A stretch of DNA of 64,000 nt from Bathymodiolus brooksi. Its lineage: Eukaryota; Mollusca; Bivalvia; Mytilida; Modiolidae. The stretch covers positions 27,447,034-27,511,033 of the forward strand of contig OY804575.1 of NCBI GenBank assembly GCA_963680875.1, in the 5' to 3' direction. Positions 1-11,550 of the stretch are shown here, one piece after another. A program made the translations under genes and the position numbers. The notes under the pieces are model-generated. The model did no database searches, was not told the origin of the DNA, and saw nothing but the letters and a program-made list of their open reading frames with translations. Position 1 is the stretch's first letter. Every line of letters begins with the position of its first letter.

Positions 1-837
1 TTCTTCCGAACGTTTTGAAGGGAGAGGAAGGGACTTAGAGGTGTCTTCATTCCTATTGAACATTTGTTGTAATGTCGGTTGTAATGTGGCCGGGGAGTTT
101 TGCTTGAGTTCATCAGGATGAACTTTAGACAGATGTTGGCTGAGATTAGTTGTGTTCCCGCTGTATTTATACTCTGCTTTACAAAGTTTGCACACAGCTT
201 TGTCTTTCATGATTTCACTTGGAGCATCTTGTTTTATAATTTTCCAAAATCCGAAATATTTCCACACAACAGACTTTGCTTTCCCTGGAAAATTTGTCCA
301 TTCCCTTTTAAATTCTGCCGCCATTATGAATTTATTAATTATGAAAGGTTATTAAAATTAAATTAAAAAATCAATCACGGTTTGTTTCCGGTTATGATTT
401 TAATTTTTAATATAAAAAAAACCAATGTGTATATTTGGTACGACTAATCTATTCTCCTGCATTGAGTATATTCAACGGAAACACAACTTCTCTGTCATAT
501 TCGGTCATAAAGTTTATCTGATAATAAGAAGAGTCATGCAAAGTAAATTATTCTAATTCAGTAATTCGATAACATTTTTTAAAGATAAATATCAATCAAA
601 GATCTGAAGATGCCGCCACATATGACCACGTACAAAAATGTGACCTGTCCACCCCTGCCCAACAGACTGAAATAGAATCGCCCAGTATTCAATGTAAATT
701 TAGAACACATGTTTATAAACAGCACGCACCTGCTGTCGTAAACTACCGGTCAGTGGAGTTTCAAAACGAGAAATGTAAGGTGAATTAAAGGAAACAACAT
801 CTTTATTGTTATATAATTATTTTACAATCTAAGACAA

Positions 838-933
838 GGAATCGATCTCAGATTCTTGCTATCGATCATCGGGTCGAGGCTTCCGAAGCGACCGATTAAT
901 CGATGTTTCCGATGATCGGTGCACCACTAGTAT
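838..933. mobile_element. Terminal fragment of a hAT-like DNA transposon
   Basis: Read on the minus strand this starts TAGTGGTGCACCGATCATCG and continues through repeated ATCGAT/GATCGG words. hAT elements of animals often end in such a CAGTGGTGCACCGAT-type terminus. I see no second end or target duplication, so this is a relic of one end only. The family call is from memory of typical hAT termini. Confidence 0.35.
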
Positions 934-1104
934 GAACACAATTCGAATTTAAAGTATTGAACTATTAAAAGTTTGCTTGAATTGAATTTCGAGAGATAGG
1001 GATGTGAAAATCCCACCTCCTACATCTAAAGTTTGGAAGTTTTACAAACAATGTAATGACTCGAAAACTGTCAAATACCAGTAACTGATTCTCTTGCGTG
1101 GTGA

Positions 1105-1296
1105 AAAGATAATTCCGATAAATATTCAAGACTCTCGGTTCTTGCGCGCCGGAATTTAGCTGTTCCGTCAACATCTGTTCCGTCTGAAAGAATCTTCTCG
1201 GCAGCAGGTTTGATTGTTACGAAGCTTCGCAACATACTGTCATCGTCTTGCATCGACCAAATTATTTTCCTTAGCAAAAACTCTGTACCACAATGA
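1105..1296 (+). pseudogene. hAT transposase C-terminal (dimerisation domain) relic
   Basis: The plus-strand frame ending at TGA 1294-1296 reads KYSRLSVLARRNLAVPSTSV, then PSERIFSAAG, VTKLRN and IIFLSKN. This is the conserved hAT C-terminal dimerisation motif (LARRYLAVPATSVPSERVFS type). Only about 63 codons survive before a stop or frame break near 1102, so the catalytic core is absent. A short upstream stretch near 1036 (KVWKFYKQCND) might be a BED-finger remnant. Near 1580-1595 a minus-oriented TAGGGATGTCAAATCGA resembles a hAT end and may be its right border. No clean 8-bp target duplication was found. It lies in the MAGI intron downstream of exon 4. Confidence 0.75.
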
Positions 1297-2440
1297 GCGA
1301 ATAACAATCATGAATGTGACATGACATAACCTGGTATATAAATAATTTGTACTGTGTTGTAAATAATAAATTTATATTTTTAAATTTGCTATCATTCAAC
1401 TGAATCTTTACAATTATAGTTGAAATATAAAACTTTGAAATAATGAAAAGAAAGGAAGAAAACAGAAGTGTCATTGAACCCAGCTGTACCTTTTTTAAAC
1501 CGAACAAAATTAATTTTCTACCGAGTAACCGGGTACTCGATTGGAAACCTGACCTAGTAACCGGTTATAAGGTTTTAATCGATTTGACATCCCTAATATT
1601 TACAGTGGATATAATGGAATAAAAAGTCAAACTTTTTTCCCCATTTTTCAAAAGGACCATCTTATCATCATACATTTACTGGACACAGTTTAATGATTTT
1701 TTACTAGGAGATTTTTAAACATTTTCCTCTAGATCACAAAGTTAAACACTATTCAACAATGGTGGCCATCTTAGATGTCTAATCAACAAAAAACAAAATT
1801 TGGCAATGAAAGGAATACTTAATGATCATTCAAACAATTCTCCCATATGGTTCACTGTTAAACAATGTTAGAGTGTGGTAACATATAATCTTTTAACTGG
1901 ATTTCTGATAAATACTCTGGTGAGGGTTCCCAGGGCTCAAATCCATAGAGCTGCTCCGTATGTTCCTAGTTGATAGATAGGGGTGCCCTCTCATTGGAAG
2001 GTTGTCAGGTTATAATACAGAAAGCCTGACTGTGGATCATAGTGGGTAACGTGTTTGGAGAGCGCTTAGCTCCCTGCACATTGAAGACCTCTTTTTGTAG
2101 GTTTCTAAAAAGAGTAGACACATTGTAGCTGCTACAAAAAACTAAATTTTTATCACTACCCAGCTGAGCAGCTCTCCACACTTTTTACCTAGTAATCAAG
2201 TCTTTACACAGGTTGGCTAACACAATAAATCAACTCTGGTTGTTGGTCTAGTACAAAACAGATATCATCATGATCTTTCCTTGCTTTGATATACAATGTA
2301 GCTGAAAACAATTTCACTTGGTGATAAACAACAATCACTCACTCGCTCAAATAACTTTAAATCTGTACCCTCACTCACTCAAATAATTTAATGTCTGTAC
2401 CCTCAAGACAAATAAAAATCTATTATAGTTTAAAGCTTAC

Positions 2441-2714
2441 TCTATAAAGTAAGGATGTCCATCATCTGTGTAGGCCATTTCCCAGTTTCTAGGTAATGGT
2501 CCCAGGTTGGAAGCACTATGAGCCCTTTCTAGGGACTTTTTTCTGGACATGAATTCTTCATTGAATGGAACAGGTGATGATTTAGTTGAACCAGAATCGG
2601 TTTGACTTCTTGTTCTTTTCCTTTTGTCTGGAGCAACTTGACCAACAGACCCTGATCGGCGTAGTAAAGGACCCTTAGGCTCATGTGGAGGTTTAGGGGT
2701 TCCATAATGATTCC
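2441..2714 (-). CDS. MAGI: MAGI exon 4: end of GUK region, basic/Ser linker, start of WW1
   Basis: Acceptor TTGCAG at 2720-2715; donor GTAAGC at 2440-2435. Residues 197-288 of the predicted protein: GNHYGTPKPP is the MAGI signature at the end of the guanylate-kinase region. It is followed by a basic, serine-rich linker (RRSGSVGQ, KRKRTRSQTDSGS) and then LPRNWEMAYTDDGHPYFI, the first strands of WW1 with its first conserved tryptophan. The exon ends two bases into the next codon (GA), suiting the FID-HN junction of known MAGIs; the second WW tryptophan is expected in the next exon. I searched 1-2440 on the minus strand for that exon and did not see it. Confidence 0.93.
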
Positions 2715-2757
2715 CTGCAAAAATAATCAAAATATAGCGTAAATAAAAATTCTCATC

Positions 2758-3228
2758 ACTTCATTCAGAGAAACATTTTCAAATAAACTTAAAAAATTCA
2801 GTCTAGGAATACAATGGCATATCATGGATAGTTTTTTCTCACTTCCATAATAATAATATATACACAACTTATTATACTTTTATTTGAATAAATTTGATAT
2901 ATTGCATGAGAAACAATCTTCAATGGATACTTATTTCTGAGATTTTATCTCTCTGTAAATAGGCAATTAAATCTCAACAAACTTTTAAAGTATACTTCAT
3001 TCAGAGAAACATTTTCAAATAAACTTACAAAATTCAGTCTAGGAATACAATGGCATATCATGGATAGTTTTTTCTCACTTCCATAATAATAATAGATACA
3101 CAACTTATACTTTTATTTGAATAAATTTGATATATTGCATGAGAAACAATCTTCAATGGATACTTATTTCTGAGATTTTATCTCTCTGTAAATAGGCAAT
3201 TAAATCTCAACAAACTTTTAAAGTATAT
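2758..3228. repeat. 236-bp tandem duplication, two near-identical copies
   Basis: The copy starting at 2758 (ACTTCATTCAGAGAAAC) recurs at 2994. The two differ by only a few substitutions and small indels, so the duplication is recent. It lies in MAGI intron 3. Confidence 0.9.
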
Positions 3229-3423
3229 GTACATGTATATGTGAACAATTTTATAAGTTCTCATGTCATTACATGTAGTATGAATGGTAATTTTAGAATA
3301 AATATATACATTTCTGTGGTCAATTATTTTTCCAAGTTAAAACTGAAATGCATTTTTACAAGTATAAATCTTAATTATTATAGATAGACAATAGATAACA
3401 AAAACAAATTTAAAGACAAACTA

Positions 3424-3905
3424 GTATTACTGTGAGCACAGCTCACTAAGATATACCCCCTGCTCCCCACATCTGTCCAACCTATTTCTATAACCAAAAT
3501 ATTACTGATTGTCCCGACCAAAAATGAAAGGGAACCTCCTCTCTTCACTGGTAAGCTGCTGATAAAATTTCAAAACATTCTGAGAAACACTACTCAAGTT
3601 ATCATACGACATAGCATAAAAATCCTATTTTCTGTCATATCAAGTCCAATAACTCTGGAACGACAAAAGTGAAAATTGTCCCAAAAAAAAAGGGATCCTC
3701 TTCTCTTCACCAGTAAACAGCTGATAAAATTTTAAAAGATTCTAAGAAACACAACTCAAGTTATCCTACGACATAGGGTAAAAATTCTATTTTCCGTCAT
3801 ATCAAGTCTAATAACTCTGGAACGACAAAAGTGAAAATCGTCAAAAATGAAAGGGATCCTACAACTTCGTTGACGAGGGGGTGTGTAAAATGGACGGTAA
3901 AATTT
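3424..3905. mobile_element. Pearl-like non-autonomous element with two-unit tandem core
   Basis: A head with GAGCACAGCTCACTAAG and GATATACCCCC is followed by two diverged copies of a unit of about 165 bp that contains AATAACTCTGGAACGACAAA. The element ends near CTTCGTTGACGAGGGGG and ATGGACGG. This head/tandem-core/tail plan matches bivalve pearl elements, which are thought to be Helitron-related. The exact ends are uncertain. Confidence 0.55.
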
Positions 3906-5903
3906 GTTTCATTTTAAATCTACATACCAACTACATAAAACATCCCTATAGATAAAAAAAACCTCAATAATATCCTGTCTTATTTAGAACAAAAATTACA
4001 TTTTATAGTCATGTTTCCTGGACATATAATACCAAATTTGTAAAATTTAAATAAACAAACAAGATAAAGCTATTGTTTGACAATGTACTAATCAGCTGAT
4101 CTGTTGTCTTAAGTATCACTTATTGACAAGGCCTTTATCTACCCAACACCCTGCCGAACATCAGGAAGTTACTACTACAAAAACTCCAGGTTGGCCAAAT
4201 TCATATCAAATTAAATTTTTAAATAAATTTCATCAGATTTTTGTATAAATGATAACTTTATTTGTCTTAAATCTAAGACAAGTTTCTGACGGGAAAGTTG
4301 TAAAAAAAAAAAATATACAAACACAATCCATTGGTATTTTGACCAATTTATTTAATGTTCCTTTTTGTCCAAGGCCTCACCAACCTGGTGATGTGGTCAC
4401 CATTCAACTTTTTCGCTCTGGTTTCACTCCTAAAGTGGAGTTTTAGTTGTGGTGCCAGTTTTTGTTTTAATTTGATTTATAGTTGGGTTTGATATTTTAT
4501 ATTTTTTTCAAAACTTGCAGACTTCATCTTTTTTTAAATCTTTGAGCCATTCAATTGCTTTGCAAAATCTAAGGGACATACAGCAGCAGGTAAAGAAAGA
4601 CTTCAAATAACCAGTAGCTCTTTAGAAGTCTCCCTTATCCCTGGTTTCACTCACTTTGTCCTTAACATCTCTGAAAGAGTAGTCACGTCATAATGTTTTA
4701 CCAAGTGTGGTATGCCTGAAGTCACTTTCAGTAATTATATATTCATACATGTATTGTACTATATTTAGAAAGTAAATAAAAGCCCCATCTTAATTTCTTA
4801 TTTTTAAATTTTGTATACATTGCACCTGTCAATGCATAAACAATGAGGCTGTTCATAAAATCCTGTAGGATTAAACTGTTTACAGTGTACAATGTATGTA
4901 CCTACATTTTTATTTATCCTAAATTTATATTTTGTATGATAAAGTCTATTAATAACATTTGAATGAATATTCTTAAACACATTATTTCTTATAATCAATT
5001 ACCACCACACAATATTTTTTCCATATTTTCCTCAAACAGTCATTATTAAGTTTCATTCCAGTCCTTGAAATGAAAATTTGAATTTACTGGTCCGAAGAAA
5101 ATTATTGAATGTATTTTTATATAGTTCTAAATAAAAACTGAAAAATTGACTAGTTTGAACAAATTTGTACTGTTTTTGGGCCAGAGGACCGGTGCTTATC
5201 ATGAGGACTATATTTCTAATATAGATATAAAGTTTGAGGTTTAAAAATATAAATATCACTTTGCATACAGATACTTTCTGGAATTAAGACATTTTAAACA
5301 TTTTCTTTAATATGTTTAACATACCATAAAATACCAGGTGAAGACTTTTAACCTTTGATGTGATGCTAACCAGGTCAATCAATCGATTAACCTGTATTTT
5401 TAATAATGTCAACTTAATTTGATACACTGATTACAATCAGAGAATCAATGGAGCAGAAACAAACATAATTAAATCTACAAGCAACTGAAGGTCTATATAA
5501 ACTGTTGTGTAGAGTCATTCATTACATTCAATCTGTGTTTATATGTTTTATTAATGTAATACATAGCATCTGGTTTACAAAGCTGCATTCATCTCTTCTA
5601 TTATTAGAATATAAAAAGAAACAAGGAACAGTACATATCTTGCTAAACACACATGAAAAATAACCAAAACTTTAAAAAAAAACTTTTATAAAAAAATTAA
5701 CCATTATAGAAGCAAAATATAATAAAAAAAAAATTGATGGCAATTTTATCCTGCCAACTTAAAATGAGTCAGATTTAGATGTTGAACATCGAAAATAAAA
5801 GTTGCCTACCAAAATAAGTATGAACAAATATTGGTGAGTTTTGTGTTAACTGCAAAGATATTATTGAGTGAGAGTCATGTGTAAACAACTATTTTCATCT
5901 TAC

Positions 5904-6023
5904 CACCATACACTCCACTTTCTAAGAGTCTTCCATCTTTTTCTAACTGTTCAAATTCTTGTATAGATAGGAATGAGTAATCAACACCATTCTTTTCTTT
6001 TGGTCTGGGTCTTCGTGTTGTAC
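5904..6023 (-). CDS. MAGI: MAGI exon 3: guanylate-kinase-like region
   Basis: Acceptor TGTACAG ends at 6024; donor GTAAGA starts at 5903. Phase 1 on both sides. Joined to exon 2 it reads [20 protein letters not shown], then [20 protein letters not shown]. This aligns to the TTR-P-(R/K)EGEVPGVDY-F-(T/S)V-EF--LE-SG-LLE-GTYE block of the MAGI guanylate-kinase region. MAGI GUK regions are shortened and are not expected to be active kinases; they act in protein binding. Confidence 0.94.
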
Positions 6024-6107
6024 CTGTACATACAATATAAATTATCATATACATTTTTTTCTATCTTGTCAAAACAAACCATTATTCTGTACCAAGAAAT
6101 ACTTTGC

Positions 6108-6262
6108 CGTAAGTCACTGACAAACTTTATCGCATAATGTTGTATCGAGTACACCTCAACTGAGAAGGATTTGAACTGACAATGTTAGTGGTGATAGGCA
6201 TTGATTGCATAGATAGTTGTAAATCCAACTAGCATACGATCACAAGCATAACGACCCCCCGG
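6108..6262 (-). repeat. tRNA-derived SINE family A, 5'-half copy
   Basis: Plus-strand text AAGTCACTGACAAACTTTAT through AACTAGCATACGATCACAAG matches the tRNA-head half of the family described in full at 31558-31828. The body half is missing. It lies in MAGI intron 2. Confidence 0.75.
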
Positions 6263-6289
6263 AAACAATATAAGTCTATTGACTGTAAA

Positions 6290-7246
6290 CATTACTTTAT
6301 ACTTTACCTAAGTTCTGTTCATACATGTATATTTTACCTAAGTTCTGTTCATTACATGTATATTTATATTTTACCTAAGTTTTGTTCATACATATATATT
6401 TTACCTAAGTTCTGTTCATACATGAATATTTTACCTAAGATCTGTTCATACATATATATTTTACCTAAGTTCTGTTCATACATGTATATTTTACCTAAGT
6501 TCTGTTCATACATGTATATTTTACCTAAGTTCTGTTCATACATGTATATTTTACCTAAGTTCTGTTCATTACATGTATATTTATATTTTACCTAAGTTCT
6601 GTTCATACATATATATTTTACCTAAGTTCTGTTCATACATGTATACTTTACCTAAGTTCTGTTCATACATGTATATTTTACCTAAGTTCTGTTCATTACA
6701 TGTATATTTATATTTTACCTAAGTTTTGTTCATACATATATATTTTACCTAAGTTCTGTTCATACATGTATATTTTACCTAAGTTCTGTTCATACATGTA
6801 TATTTTACCTAAGTTCTGTTCATTACATGTATATTTATATTTTACCTAAGTTCTGTTCATTACATGTATATTTATATTTTACCTAAGTTCTGATCATACA
6901 TGTATATTTTACCTAAGTTCTGTTCATACATGTATATTTTACCTAAGTTCTGTTCATACATGTATATTTTACCTAAATTCTGTTCATACATGTATATTTT
7001 ACCTAAGTTCTGTTCATACATGTATATTTTACCTAAGTTCTGTTCATTACATGTATATTTATATTTTACCTAAGTTCTGTTCATACATGTATATTTTACC
7101 TAAGTTCTGTTCATACATGTATATTTTACCTAAGTTCTGTTCATACATGAATATTTTACCTAAGTTCTGTTCATACATGTATATTTTACCTAAGTTCTGT
7201 TCATACATGTATATTTTACCTAAGTTCTGTTCATACATGTATATTG
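6290..7246. repeat. 30-bp minisatellite in MAGI intron 2
   Basis: About 30 units of a 30-bp word (CATACATGTATATTTTACCT + AAGTTCTGTT). Some units carry an insertion giving 37 bp (CATTACATGTATATTTATAT...). Point variants include TTTTGTTC and GATCTG. The array fills about 70% of the 1.4-kb intron between exons 2 and 3. Because 30 is a multiple of three it gives open frames of YILPKFCSYM type, which I do not regard as coding. Confidence 0.97.
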
Positions 7247-7372
7247 AGAAAAGCTACTTTATAATTATATTATGTTGTACATTCTATGTTCTGTGCCATG
7301 ACTAGTCTGACCGTCATGATATAACTGAAACTTTAATTGTTGAAAGTGGTGAAAAACACCATACCTAGACTA

Positions 7373-7528
<156 letters not shown>

Positions 7529-7864
7529 TTACATTCATATATTTCAGTCATACAATGGAAAAAGTGTAAACTACATATAGAACACATAGTGACATACTTA
7601 CACCAATGTCCAAATGTACTAGCCAAGTTTGGGTTATTAATCAGTATTAAGCCAATTCATGTCCAACAAAAGCAGAAAAGTATGGATATGTATTCAAACA
7701 GTTTTTAGCAGCATGTTTTTTTCTTCAAATCCTCGTAATTTAAATACAGATCTAAATTATATGTCTACATAAGTACTATAATTGTATTGTGTATTGGGCG
7801 AAATTAATTCAGTTTTGTGTTTACAAGATTGTTTTGAAATTATAGAGTAAAAATACATTTAATT

Positions 7865-8035
7865 CACCCCAGTTTTTAGTGGGGTTGCTTGACCTTTAGT
7901 TTTCTGTGTAGTGTTTTGTAGATCACTGTTTCACTGTTTGTCCTTTTTCTTTTCACTATTGTGTTGTCTGTCCTTTGATTCACTGCCTCTGATTACCCCC
8001 CTTTGGTATCTTCTAACTTTTCTTGTCGATAATTT
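7865..8035 (+). repeat. Dispersed 3'-end-like repeat related to the 45-bp array
   Basis: T-rich stretch with TTTTGTAGATCACTGTTTCA, GTTTGTCCTTTTTCTTTTCA, then CTCTGATTACCCCCCTTTGG and TATCTTC. The same ending, with changes (TCTGATTACCCCTTTGACAT then CTTC), closes the 45-bp array at 30538-30562. A shorter copy is at 47060-47128. It resembles a dispersed retroelement 3' tail common in mussels; the family was not identified. Confidence 0.5.
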
Positions 8036-8494
8036 TGTTTATCAATACAATGGGACATGAATCCACTTCAGGATAATATTTTGAAAAATTGTAGATTTAT
8101 ATGAAATACATACCTATATATACATACATGTACAAAATGTACATGTATATTCTGGGAAGGAAAATTGTAAGTTTCTGAATACTTTTAATACATTTATGAA
8201 GACGAAACATTTCAATTGTATGATAAGTGTACTACAAGACTTTATAGGTCAATAAATAAACAACTTCACTGAACACTCTATACATGTACATGTAGATATT
8301 TACAACACATTTCAGCTTACATTGTGCATGTATATAATAAACCCTAAGAAATGTGGATTGGATCATTCCTACTTTTGAAAGATAATGAACATATACATGT
8401 ATATTTTGTAAACACACATACATGTGATGTATGTTCCATTTCCACTGTGTATAATATGTCTGCAATATAAATATTGTTTTAACCTATTATCATT

Positions 8495-8766
8495 ATGGTC
8501 TGGTTTATGGTGTTCAATGCCACTTTCAACAATATTTCAGTTATATCTTGGAGGTCGGTTTTATTGGTGGAGGAAAGCGGGAGTACTCAGAGAAAACCAG
8601 ACCTGTCGCAAGTCACTGACAAACTTTATCACATAATGTTGTATTGAGTACACCTAGCTATGAACAAGGTTCGAACTCACAACTTTAGTGGCGATATTCT
8701 GTGATAGGCACTGATTTCACAGGTAGTTGTAAATCCAACTACCATACGATCATGGCAGCCCCTATT
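8495..8766 (-). repeat. tRNA-derived SINE family A, near full length
   Basis: Contains all family A landmarks: CACTTTCAACAATATTTCAG, GGTGGAGGAAAGCGGGAGTA, ACAAACTTTATCACATAATG, GTTCGAACTCACAAC and AACTACCATACGATCATGGC. The RNA polymerase III head is at the high-coordinate end, so the element reads on the minus strand, the same sense as MAGI. It lies in MAGI intron 1. Confidence 0.85.
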
Positions 8767-10167
8767 ATCATTATGTGTACACAAAATGTACATGTCCTTT
8801 ATAGATGATAAATGCTGAAAATGGAAAGTCGGAAAGTCTTGTCAGTATATAAAATATACAACTATAAAAAAAAGTAATAATTTTTTGATTAGAATAATGA
8901 AAATTTGAAATATCTTTTAAACTGTAGATTTTAAAGTAGAAGTGTAAACAAGAGTTGTGTAGAGAATCAAGAGTGCTAATTTAATTTGGAAGTTTGCAGA
9001 CCAGAAAGTGAACGTATTTGGCCCTGCTCATATAGAAAAATCACATTTTAAAGGAGTTGGGTGTATATTTTGACAAAGTTTTATGAAATATGGAGGGAAT
9101 AAGTCTATAAAAGAGAACAGCCTGCGGCCGTGGGTTTAAATCCCTGAGGACAATAGACACTCAATGGTCACCCGAAAGATTCCATTGTTCTCCGTAGAGC
9201 CCGTCACCATCTCCTCTCCTACACGCACTATTGAGTTCATTGATTTTTACCTGTAAAAATTGCTTGGACTGGGACATTTTTCATTATTTTTATTTGTTCA
9301 CTAAATATATAGCACTTCTGTCTTTAATAGTGAAAAGATGAAGTCTTCATATATCATATAATATGAAGAATATTATATCATTGTCGTTTTGTTCGATTCT
9401 GTATGACATTTTTAATTCATATACATTTGTACATGTAAGAAACGGAACGAAAAAATGAGCTTTGAGATTGTGCAACTTCCTAATTAAAAAATGCTCGTAA
9501 AATTAGTACATTTTTAAATTATAGAACCTCAGAGATCCATTGGAGGATTGGTTTTTTTTTGGGGGGGGGGAGGTGGGAGGGGTAGATTATGCCATTGAGC
9601 ACTGTCATTTTTATTAGCTATTTTTTACCAAACCTTCAACTTAACATTGGTAAAAAATACATAAAAACTGCAAAAATTATTGATAAATCATTGATACTTG
9701 CAATTGTTTTACGTAACTATTCTACTAAACCAAGTTATATCTTTCAACTCAAACGTGAGCTAAAAGTTTGGAAATATTTATTTAACCTATTCCACTTCGA
9801 AATGCTTATTCAAAACAGGAATTCGAAGTTTCGACCTTTGTGTTTGTTTGTTTTGACTTTTCATGAATACGAGGCCCGTTTTGTGTTTGGTTTTCGGTTG
9901 GATTATAAACTGTCCCTGTTTATCTTTTCTTTTTTTTTGTGTCAAGTTGTTTTGTGTATTATTTATGTGTTATAATCAATATACGGTAAGTTAAATAATT
10001 CATCTGACCCCAGATAGTTTCAACAGTTACAACTGTTCTTAAACCTTAAATTGGCTTAATGAATTGGCAGACACATGTTCCAAATATTTCCGGCATTGGC
10101 TTTAACGTGACATTTATTCGATTTTTACATTTTTTTCTCAGACTATTATACTTAATATGATTATACT
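8767..10167. other. Intron 1 sequence without a recognised gene
   Basis: AT-rich sequence with a homopolymer T/G tract at 9551-9580. A B-box-like GTGGGTTTAAATCCC at 9138 may be another SINE head. The 128-codon frame at 9589-9975 has no recognisable domain and runs through low-complexity T-rich sequence. Confidence 0.5.
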
Positions 10168-11542
10168 TCAACCCATGTCGTCATCCGAGTCATCACAAAA
10201 ATCAATGATAATAGGTTCTATGACACTTCTATCTATAGTTTTCTTTGCAGTATTCTTTTTCAATTTTGACCGCATGTTCTTCTGCTTTTGTCCACACTTC
10301 TTTTGTCATTTTTCAGAAAGCGGCGTACGTGAGTACTTTAACATCTTTTAATCGGAAGGTGGTATTGTTTTTAGCCACGAAACCTTGGACTTGTGACCAT
10401 ATTAATTCTTTTGGGTTAAGTTCACAGTGTCGAACAAGGTTCTTAATACTTCATGTCCGTGTAAATTAGCAATTTTATCTGTTTTATAAACTACTGGGGT
10501 CTTTTTTTGTTTTATTTTTCCATATAATACTTTTTTGGTATCAGTAGCAGAAAAAGGAATGTTGTGTTGTGCAAGATAGTTTTGGAGAACCGTTTTTTTC
10601 TGACTAAACTTTGGGCACACCGTATCTTCTGTTTTAACATTGTGATGCATGTAACTTGCATTATCTAACACAACCAAGCTAGGATTTTTCAGAGCAGGCA
10701 TCATTGATTTTCAAACCACTCAAGAAAGACAACACTATTCATCTCCTGGTGATAGTCACCATCCTTTGATTTGGCCAGAAACACTAAATCGCAGTCGTCA
10801 ATCAAACCCTCACTTCGTGTACCTGCATGCAAAACAATCAAACGTTTGCCTTTACCCGAGGGTATTTTTGGGGCACCCATCATTCGGAAGCCACATATAA
10901 TCTGTGCAGTGATTTTGGTTAACCCATATTTCATCCATGTACACGATATCATACCCTGCTTCCCTAAAAGATTTGATCTTTCTCAGATAATTACACCTAT
11001 CATTGATAATATCATAATAGACACTTGATCGTACAGAACTCTTCGAATATCACCTATTTTTTTTATAAGTATATCCAAGATCAATGAGAGTTAGAGTAAG
11101 TTTAGACTTTGATATTTTAATAGAATCTTTTATTTCCTTAAATGTATTATTTAGACTGATATTTTAATAGAATCTTTTATTTCCTTAAATGTATTATTTA
11201 GACTGATATTTTAATAGAATCTTTTATTTCCTTATGTATTATTGAGACGGTCAGAGCAATTTTCCGTGAATATAAACCGTGGATTGTTCGTTTAATAACA
11301 CAATGATCAAAGTCGTCCAAGATTTTAGCTCTTTCTTTGGGTCTATTTGACTTACAAGGCCTCTTACCATTCATAATACGGTGCACTGAAGTATAAGACA
11401 CACCCAAAGCTTTAGATGTCTTTTGATATACCCTATCAAATGAGACAATTGGCTTCTTCGTTGCCTTTTCCTTACTAAAAAAGGCAAACAACTTTTTTAC
11501 AAACTTTTGGCATTCCGGAGATAAGTCAGACTTTTTACCCAT
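10168..11542 (-). pseudogene. Tc1/mariner (IS630 superfamily) transposase, frameshifted
   Basis: Minus-strand pieces in order: an N-terminal helix-turn-helix region from MGKKSDLSPECQKF at 11542 (QKTSKALGVSYTSVHRIMNG); then FREAGYDIVYMDEIWVN near 10920-10975 with the first catalytic Asp; GKGKRLIVLHAGTRSEG and KSKDGDYHQEMNS; LVVLDNASYMHH with the second Asp; GHEVLR; and CELNPKELIWSQVQGFVAKN at about 10345-10420 with the catalytic Glu. The tail ends in an acidic DSDDDMG at TGA 10170-10168. At least three frame breaks and a 47-bp triplication disrupt it. All three catalytic residues are still visible, so it is fairly young. Terminal inverted repeats were not found. Confidence 0.85.
11111..11250. 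repeat. 47-bp word in three tandem copies
   Basis: GATATTTTAATAGAATCTTT starts at 11111, 11158 and 11205. The array lies within the mariner-like transposase relic and disrupts it. Confidence 0.92.
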
Positions 11543-11550
11543 TTTACAAA

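Larger units (their letters stand above)
2715..5903 (-). other. MAGI intron 3 (repeats, no genes)
   Basis: 3.2 kb intron with GT at 5903-5902 and AG at 2716-2715. It contains a 236-bp tandem duplication and a pearl-like element, listed separately. I see nothing recognisable in 3906-5903 apart from AT-rich sequence. Confidence 0.8.

Noticed and set aside
6290..7246. CRISPR-like array
   Set aside because: Units are contiguous with no unique spacers, and the genome is animal.
6356..7305. Tyr/Cys-rich repeat frames (YILPKFCSYM) over the 30-bp array
   Set aside because: Intronic minisatellite with a period of 10 codons; it lies on the strand opposite MAGI.
9131..9150. A further SINE head at GTGGGTTTAAATCCC
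   Set aside because: A single B-box-like word without a matching A box or recognised body.
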